Shown here: positions 35,701 through 41,700 of the stretch, one piece after another | How positions within the stretch are numbered: position 1 is the stretch's first letter | Layout of the letters: each line of letters starts with the position of its first letter | Source: Rhinopithecus roxellana | Lineage: Eukaryota > Chordata > Mammalia > Primates > Cercopithecidae | Assembly: GCF_007565055.1 (NCBI RefSeq) | Contig: NC_044560.1 | Location: 83,953,295-84,017,294 of the forward strand | Direction of reading: 5' to 3' | Length of the DNA: 64,000 bases | Program-made: the position numbers and the translations under genes | Notes under the pieces: generated by a model | What the model saw: the letters and a program-made list of their open reading frames with translations, nothing else | Database searches by the model: none | What the model was told of the DNA's origin: nothing

Positions 35701-38700
35701 CTAAACTACACTTTGAAGAGTAGGGGTCTGAAGTTCACACTCAGTCACAGTCTGTTGCTGTGAGTCAAAGACTGTTGCTGAGCCCAAGAAACAGGTTCAG
35801 CACCTCTATGAAAACTCTGTGTGGGGTGGAGGACTCTGGGGTAATTGATGGGAATACTAAAACCACTAGAGAGAAAGCATGGTGGGCTGAGTGGTTCTCA
35901 AATTTCAATGTATTATCAATCATCTGGGGCATTTGCTAGGCCCACCTTTAAAGTTTATGATTGAGTGGCTCTCAAGCAGCACCTCAGGTTCTGATGCATA
36001 TACAGTTTATGAAGCCCTGATGTAGTGGCAGAGACTGAGTTTTGTAGTGGTACAGATCTGGGTTAGGAAATGGGCTCTACCGTTTATTCACTGTGTCGTC
36101 CTGAACAAATTACATTACCTTTCCTAAGGTCTCGTTTTCTTTATCCATAGAACAGAAAACAGTGTCTATCTGCAGAACTGTTGAGGGGATTTAATAAGAT
36201 TATATAAGCAAAAACATCCAGCATAGGCCTGACAATTAGGAAATAAAGAAAAACTATCAGTCCTAGAGATTTGGTTTAATCCCAAATTCACCTGTCTTCT
36301 CACCTTGCAACCATCATCTTTTCCTTAGGTTTTTTTTTTTTTTTTTGAGACGGAGTCTTGCTGTCGCCCAGGCTGGAGTGAAGTGGCCGGATCTCAGCTC
36401 ACTGCAAGCTCCGCCTCCCGGGTTTACGCCATTCTCCTGCCTCAGCCTCCAGAGTAGCTGGGACTACAGGCGCCCGCCACCTCGCCCGGCTAGTTTCTTA
36501 GTATTTTTTAGTAGAGACGGGGTTTCACCGTGTTAGCCAGGATGGTCTCGATCTCCTGACCTCGTGATCCACCCGTCTCGGCCTCCCAAAGTGCTGGGAT
36601 TACAGGCTTGAGCCACCGCGCCCGGCCCCTTAGGTTTTTTTTTAGAAATGATGTCCTGTTATATTGCCCAGGGTAGAGCACAGTGGCTTCACGAGTGGTA
36701 GCCCACTACACATCAGCATGGGATTTTTGGCCTGCTCTTTTTCTGACCTGGGCCGATTCACCTCTCCTTAGGCAACCTAGTGGTCTCCTGCTTCTGGGAG
36801 GTCAACATATTGATGGTGAACTTTTTGTTTTTTTTGAGATAGGGTCTCACTCTATTGCCTATTGCCCAGGCTAGAGTGCAATGGCATGTTCATAGTTCAC
36901 TGTGGCCTCAAACTCCTGGACTCAAGCAATTTTCCTGCGTTAGTCTCCCAGGTAGCTGGGACTACAGGCATGCAGTACCATGCCCGGCTAATTACTGTAT
37001 TTTTTGTAGAGATGGGGTTTCGTCATGTTGTCCAGGCTGGTCTACAACTCCTGAGCTCAAGCGAGCTAGCTGCCTGCCTCAGCCTCCCAAAGTGCTGGAA
37101 TTATAGGCGCAAGCCACCGTACCCGGCCTGATGCTGAATTTAGTGCAGATACCTGATCAGCATAGCACACTATAGCCCCAAACTCCTGTGCCCAAGCAAT
37201 CCTCCCACCACAGCTTCTGGAGTAGTTGGGACTATAGGCGCATACCACTGTGCCTGGCACCATCACCTTTGTGCCTCCAGTCTTTGTCACTCCTGCTGTC
37301 AATGTTCCCACACATGCAGCTAGAATCGGAGGATGAACGGGAGACCTTCAGCAAACTGTAGTTCTTGTTCTATCCCTGAATTAACCCAACATTCATCAAA
37401 GTCACTCATCTGATATCTTAAAACACTGTTGGATATGCTAACCTACCCCCCAACACATACACATTCCAAAACCTTCAACATCTCTGTGATACAATAGGGG
37501 AAGAGCCCAAATATCTTAGCCTGGCACTCAGCTGTCCTCCACAATCAACTTCTAAAACCTGCCAAGCCCTCCCAACTTACTTCCACAAGTGTCCTGTGTT
37601 TACGTACTGCACCACTGCAGACAAACTGCTCTTATGCATGGTTCCCAAATACATAGCATAAATGCCTCTCCAAGGACCTCAACTCAAGCTCCTCACTCCA
37701 CAGGAATGCCCTCTCTGCTCCAATATTGGTCTAAGCCTTTTCTGTAGTACACTTCTGAGTACATTTCTCCCATCGAAAGCCTAACTGGGCTGGAAGCAGT
37801 GGCTCACGTCTGTAATCCCAGGACTCTGGGAGGATCATTTGAGGCCAAAAGTTTGAGACCAGTCCAGGCAACACAGTCATACCCCATTTCTACAATTTTC
37901 TTTTTAATTAGCTGGGCATGGTGGCAGGAACTTGTAGTCCAGCTACTTAGGAGGCTGAGGTGGGAGGACCGTTTGAGCCCAGGAGTTCGAGGCTTCAGTG
38001 AACTATGACCGTGCCATTGCACTCCAGCCTGAGTGACAGAGTGAGACCCTGTCTCTTAAAACAAAAACACCTCCCCAACTACCCCTTCTCCCGCTGAGGA
38101 ATCACATTAACATTAGCTAACTTTCAGCATCTGCATGCCAAGCAATTTTCCATGCACTGTTTTACGGTACTTAGTATGCATAATACATAACAAACCCATG
38201 AGGTGGAAACTATTTTTAACTGCATTTTACAGATGAAATTCAAGGACTAAGTTGCCCAAGATCACAGAGCTAGTAAAAGAACTGGCAACAGGCCAGATCA
38301 CCAAGCCCTAGCTCTTAGCCATGACACTATAAGGCTTTAAGACAAACAACCCACAGAGCCTTAGTGGCTATCCTCCTGGAAGGGAGCACAAGGAGGACTT
38401 CAAAGTGCTGGCAATATTCTGTTTCTTGATAACGGGTGTAAGCTACACAAATATGTTCACATTGTAAAATAAATCAAGCTGTTCACTTACGATATTTGCA
38501 CCTTTTTCTAGGTATCTTACAGCTTAAGTTTTTTGTTTTTTGTTTTTTTATCCCAGAAACCTGTGTTTGCATTTCAGCTGTCTCTTAACTTATTGGAGAA
38601 ATCATTACCAGCCTCACTGGGTGAATAGGAGGATGAACGGGAGACCTTCAGCAAATTGTAGTTCTTGTTCTATTCCTGAACTAACCCAACATTCATCAAA

Positions 38701-41700
38701 GTCACTCATCTGATGCTTCCCACCCGGCACCCTGCACTTGTATGTATTTTTCCATTCATATTCATTTCTGCCTCTGCATCTAGATTACACAGCAACAATG
38801 TAAAATAATGACTACTCAAGAGTCAGATAGACATGAGTTCAAATCCTACCTTTGCTACTTACTACATGTGTGTCCTGGGGCAAGATACAGCCTCTGAGCC
38901 TCAGTTTCTCTGTCAGTAAAAAGGATCTCTCTCCTAGTGTTATAGGATTAAATGAGATGATGCATGTCGAATCTTTTTTTTTTTTTTTTTTTGAGACGGA
39001 GTCTTGCTCTGTCGCCCAGGCTGGAGTGCAGTGGCCAGATCTCAGCTCACTGCAAGCTCCGCCTCCCGGGTTTACGCCATTCTCCTGCCTCAGCCTCCCG
39101 AGTAGCTGGGACTACAGGCGCCCGCCACCTTGCCCGGCTAGTTTTTTGTATTTTTTAGTAGACACGGGGTTTCACCGGGTTAGCCAGGATGGTCTCAATC
39201 TCCTGATCTCGTGATCCGCCCGTCTCGGCCTCCCAAAGTACTGGGATTACAGGCTTGAGCCACCGCGCCCAGCATGCATGTCGAATCTTTAGATTGGGGG
39301 CCTGTCACATAACTGAGCAATGGGTGACTATGTTGAAATTATTACACCCTCCTGACATGCATAGGGTAGGAGAAAAATCTAACCTGGGGCAGTAGATAGC
39401 AGCAGAAAGAGCAGGAGCTTTGGAGTCATTCAGATGCAAGCTCTGTAAATTACTTGCTATGTAGCCTAGAGAACAAGCCATTCAAACTTCAGTTTCTCCA
39501 ACTGTAAAAGGGGAAATAAGAGTGTGGGTCTCAGAGTTGTTGCGAGTACCACTGCAATGACATAACGGATGCGTGTGACCCATAAGACTGCCTAAGCGTG
39601 CCTGGCCTCGAAGAATTGGGCATAAGTATGACACACGGAAGAAATGAGGAGGTGCTGGCAAAAAAAAAAAAAAACAAGAAACATACCTTTGGTTTTGACC
39701 ACACCGAAGGAACATCCAACCCCAAAAGGGAGGCAAGGAAATAAAGTTATTTAAATAAAACAACAAACCTAGGTATTATAGATGTTTTAAAACATTACAT
39801 TGATGCATAAGTGGGTAATTTTGAAATATTTAACCACTTTAGTTAAAAGTGAGGAGTTTTAAAAGGAAACTATTTCAGCCATGCAACATAAAGCATATAA
39901 AATACTGAGTTACGCAGGTATAACAAAGTATAGCAAGAAGAAAACAAACATTACTGAGCAGGCACTAGGCACCAACCCCAGGTTAGGGATTTTTCATGTA
40001 AGATTGCAAACATCTGCCAATGGGAGCCAAGCAGGCAATGCAACTGTATGAAGTGAGTCAAATGTAAGCAACAGGCAGTGAAGAGGACCGTGCAGGGGAC
40101 AGGAAGACACACAGACCATCCAAAGCAGCAGTGCCACACAACTGCAAGTGACTGCTGCCACACTGGAATGGAGGCATCACTGCCAGGTCTTCTGGTTTCT
40201 CAAGAGAAACTGGAGCTCTGGATTTTTAAGAGAAATTGCATAACTAAAAACGCTCTGTGGTCAACTTACTATTTTGAAAGCTGACAAAGAGAATATATCA
40301 AGCATTTATCCTGACTTTTCTATACCAACCACATCACAGGGTAACCAAACAGTAGATGAGGGGAAGTTTCTGTTTATAGAAATATTTCAGCTAATAAATG
40401 ATGAGGGAACAATAAAATTAGAATACCACCATTTCACCATCCATAATGAATTACTGAACCTAGACACTGAACAGCATGACTATAAACACCACAGAGACAA
40501 GCAAATACCATGTGCCTCCTCAGGGAGAGCACAGCACCCACCACCTGTGAAGTAGTTGGGCCAAAAAATTGAACCTGAATTGAATTAAGTATATAGTAAT
40601 TAAGTATAAACCACCAATTTACAGGAAATAGAGAGGGCAGAGGAAGATGTTAAGTACACCAGAGAAACACAACTGAAAATTTCCAGACAGTGGTATAATA
40701 CACCCAGGAAAAATAATCCCATTTCTTTGGCAAAACCATAAGAAAAAAGAGAGAAGGGGAACTTATAAATTAAAAGAAAGGATGGGCACAGTGGCACATG
40801 CCTGTAGTCCCCGCTACTTGGGTGGCTGAGGGAGGAGCCCAGTAGTTCATGACCAGCCTGAGCAACATGGCAGAACCATCATCTTTAAAACACTAGAAAA
40901 GTTAGCCAGGCATGGTGGCATGCACCTATAATCCCAGCTATTCAGGAAGCTGAGGGGGGAGGATTGAGGCTGCCATGAGCTATGATTGGGCCACTATACT
41001 CCAGCTTGGGCAACTGAGCAAGACCTTGTCTGTAAAAAAATAAATAAACAAAAGAAACGTAAAATTATCACATTGGTAACACAAAAGAAAATTTGAATAA
41101 AAATTGTTAATTTTTTAAAGGATATTATGCTTATGTTTTAAAAAATTATCTTTTAGCAATACATACTAAAATATTTACAAATGAAATGTTATGATGCCTG
41201 GGAGGTGCTTTATAATAATTTGTGAAGGGAGAATGGCTGGAGAAGCAATGACCACCAGTTAATGGTTGGGGCTGGGTAAGGGCTCATTATACCATTCTGT
41301 CTTCTTTTGTGTATTCAACATTCTTCATAATAAAAAGTTAAGGTGTATGGAATGTGTCTGCAGGCTACATATTATTGTAGGCTACCATTTGCAACCTCTG
41401 ATTTACGATCTTTTTTTTTTGAAACAAGGTCTTACTCTGTTGCCCAGGCTGAAGCACAATGGTGAGATCTCAGCTCACTACAACCTCTGCCTCCAAGGCT
41501 CAAGTGATCCTCCCACCTCAGCCTCCTGAATATCTGGGACTACAGGCATGCACTACCATGCCTAGCTAATTTTTGCATTTTTTTGTAGAGATGGGGTTTC
41601 GCCACATTGCCCAGGCTTGAACTTTTTTTAAAACTCCACAAAAATACATACAACCACCAATATTCCTATTGTTCCAACTCTGGAAAGTGTACAGAGGTTA

